Shown: one piece after another, positions 13,594 to 14,105 of the stretch
Position numbering within the stretch: the first letter of the stretch is position 1
How the letters are laid out: every line of letters starts with the position of its first letter
Assembly: GCA_016234345.1 (NCBI GenBank)
Contig: JACRFG010000055.1
Coordinates: 1 to 14,105 of the forward strand
DNA length: 14,105 nucleotides
Direction of reading: 5' to 3'
Source of the DNA: Candidatus Jorgensenbacteria bacterium
GTDB taxonomy: Bacteria > Patescibacteriota > Minisyncoccia > UBA6257 > GWB1-50-10
Translations under genes and position numbers: made by a program
Notes under the pieces: generated by a model
Databases searched by the model: none
What the model was told of the DNA's origin: nothing
What the model saw: the letters and a program-made list of their open reading frames with translations, nothing else

Positions 13594-14105
13594 CTAGCGT
13601 AAATTAACAGTATTGCCTTCTAATGTTGGACCTTTGGTTTCTTCCTGTTTCGGGTCTTGTTGTGACGGCTTTGACGTCGCTGGAGGTTGGGTTTTCTGTT
13701 TGTTGAAACCGAAGAACGATGGTTTATGAACCGGTTCATTGATCTGAGTTGAAGATTTTGATTGGATATTTGGAGTTTGAATTGGTTGTTTGGGTTCCAA
13801 GTTATCGGTTGAAAAAATAGGTTTGAATGGTGCTAAGTTTTTGGTAGGTGTTTTTATTTCAATTTTTGGAGGTTCTTTAGTCGGCTCCGGTGTTGTTGTC
13901 GGAGCGAAACGCTCAAGATCGATAACGTTGTTTTCGCCGAAAGATTCTAAGGGCGTACGATGTTCGCTGTAGTGTACCTTACGGTCAGTATCTTTATTAA
14001 CAGGCATTTCAACTCGAGCCTTGACTGGCCGCTCGCCTTCTTTGGATGCCGTTTCTGTTTTGAATAATTTAAACGGAAACGAAAAACCTTTTAAGGAAGA
14101 TTTTG
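13594..14105 (-). CDS. C-terminal tail of a low-complexity Pro/Thr/Gln-rich protein, 5' end outside the window
   Basis: An ATG at 14007 would give a 137-aa protein, but the same frame has no stop from 14008 to the window edge. It reads through KLFKTETASKEGERPVKARVE with similar polar composition. The gene therefore probably enters from beyond 14105 and only about 170 C-terminal residues are visible. They are hydrophilic, with no membrane segment, and dominated by Pro, Thr, Lys, Gln and Ser (such as APTTTPEPTKEPPKIEIKTP), so likely disordered. In related secretion clusters the gene before prgI often encodes a large VirB6/TrbL-like polytopic protein with a polar tail. That identity is inference from position only. 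The stop is TAG at 13594-13596. Confidence 0.6.
   Translation of the reverse strand, partial: KSSLKGFSFPFKLFKTETASKEGERPVKARVEMPVNKDTDRKVHYSEHRTPLESFGENNVIDLERFAPTTTPEPTKEPPKIEIKTPTKNLAPFKPIFSTDNLEPKQPIQTPNIQSKSSTQINEPVHKPSFFGFNKQKTQPPATSKPSQQDPKQEETKGPTLEGNTVNLR

Overview
The window looks like a chromosomal replication-origin region of a Patescibacteria/CPR-type bacterium, most likely Parcubacteria-like. The reasons are the classical dnaN-dnaA / rpmH-rnpA-yidC-jag block with compact, overlapping genes, and an adjoining type IV secretion-like cluster of the kind common in that radiation (PrgI, VirB4, two-helix pilin, no recognisable Gram-negative VirB7-VirB10 core). This assignment is inference from gene content; no 16S rRNA gene is present. 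TGA is used as a stop (rnpA), so the SR1/Gracilibacteria code, in which TGA encodes glycine, does not apply.

Layout. 1-35: perfect bidirectional terminator hairpin. 69-2558 (+): bifunctional PBP1a-like penicillin-binding protein with an extra C-terminal Ig-like domain. 2555-3697 (-): dnaN. 3698-3894: probable oriC, with two perfect DnaA boxes, one near-perfect box, and a (TAG)6 tract placed and oriented like a DnaA-trio. 3895-5280 (-): dnaA. 5281-5437: divergent promoter region. 5438-6923 (+): rpmH, rnpA, yidC and jag, closely packed or overlapping. 6920-14105 (-): a continuous, tightly spaced secretion/pilus cluster. In transcription order it holds the Pro-rich C-terminal tail of a protein entering from outside the window, PrgI, a VirB4 N-terminal half, a VirB4 ATPase half, a small three-helix membrane protein, a secreted Ig-like protein, a VirB2-like pilin domain fused to a Cys-rich region and a putative LAS-type peptidoglycan metallopeptidase, and a membrane-anchored probable beta-propeller protein.

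How the genes work together. DnaA binds the intergenic boxes to open the origin and DnaN clamps the polymerase. L34, RnpA, YidC and Jag serve ribosome and tRNA maturation, membrane insertion and RNA binding. The PBP builds wall peptidoglycan. The right-hand cluster would form an envelope-spanning DNA- or protein-transfer or pilus apparatus powered by VirB4, and the pilin-linked peptidase is a candidate wall-opening component.

The main oddities are: a pilin-peptidase fusion with a complete HxxGxxxD/HxH zinc signature; VirB4 split in the same frame by tandem TAA codons; no convincing Shine-Dalgarno sequence before any gene; an rpmH promoter that predicts a leaderless mRNA; two convergent gene pairs that share a palindromic stop tetranucleotide (CTAG, TTAA) with no terminator; a very short RnpA; and a Jag protein without a recognisable KH GxxG loop.
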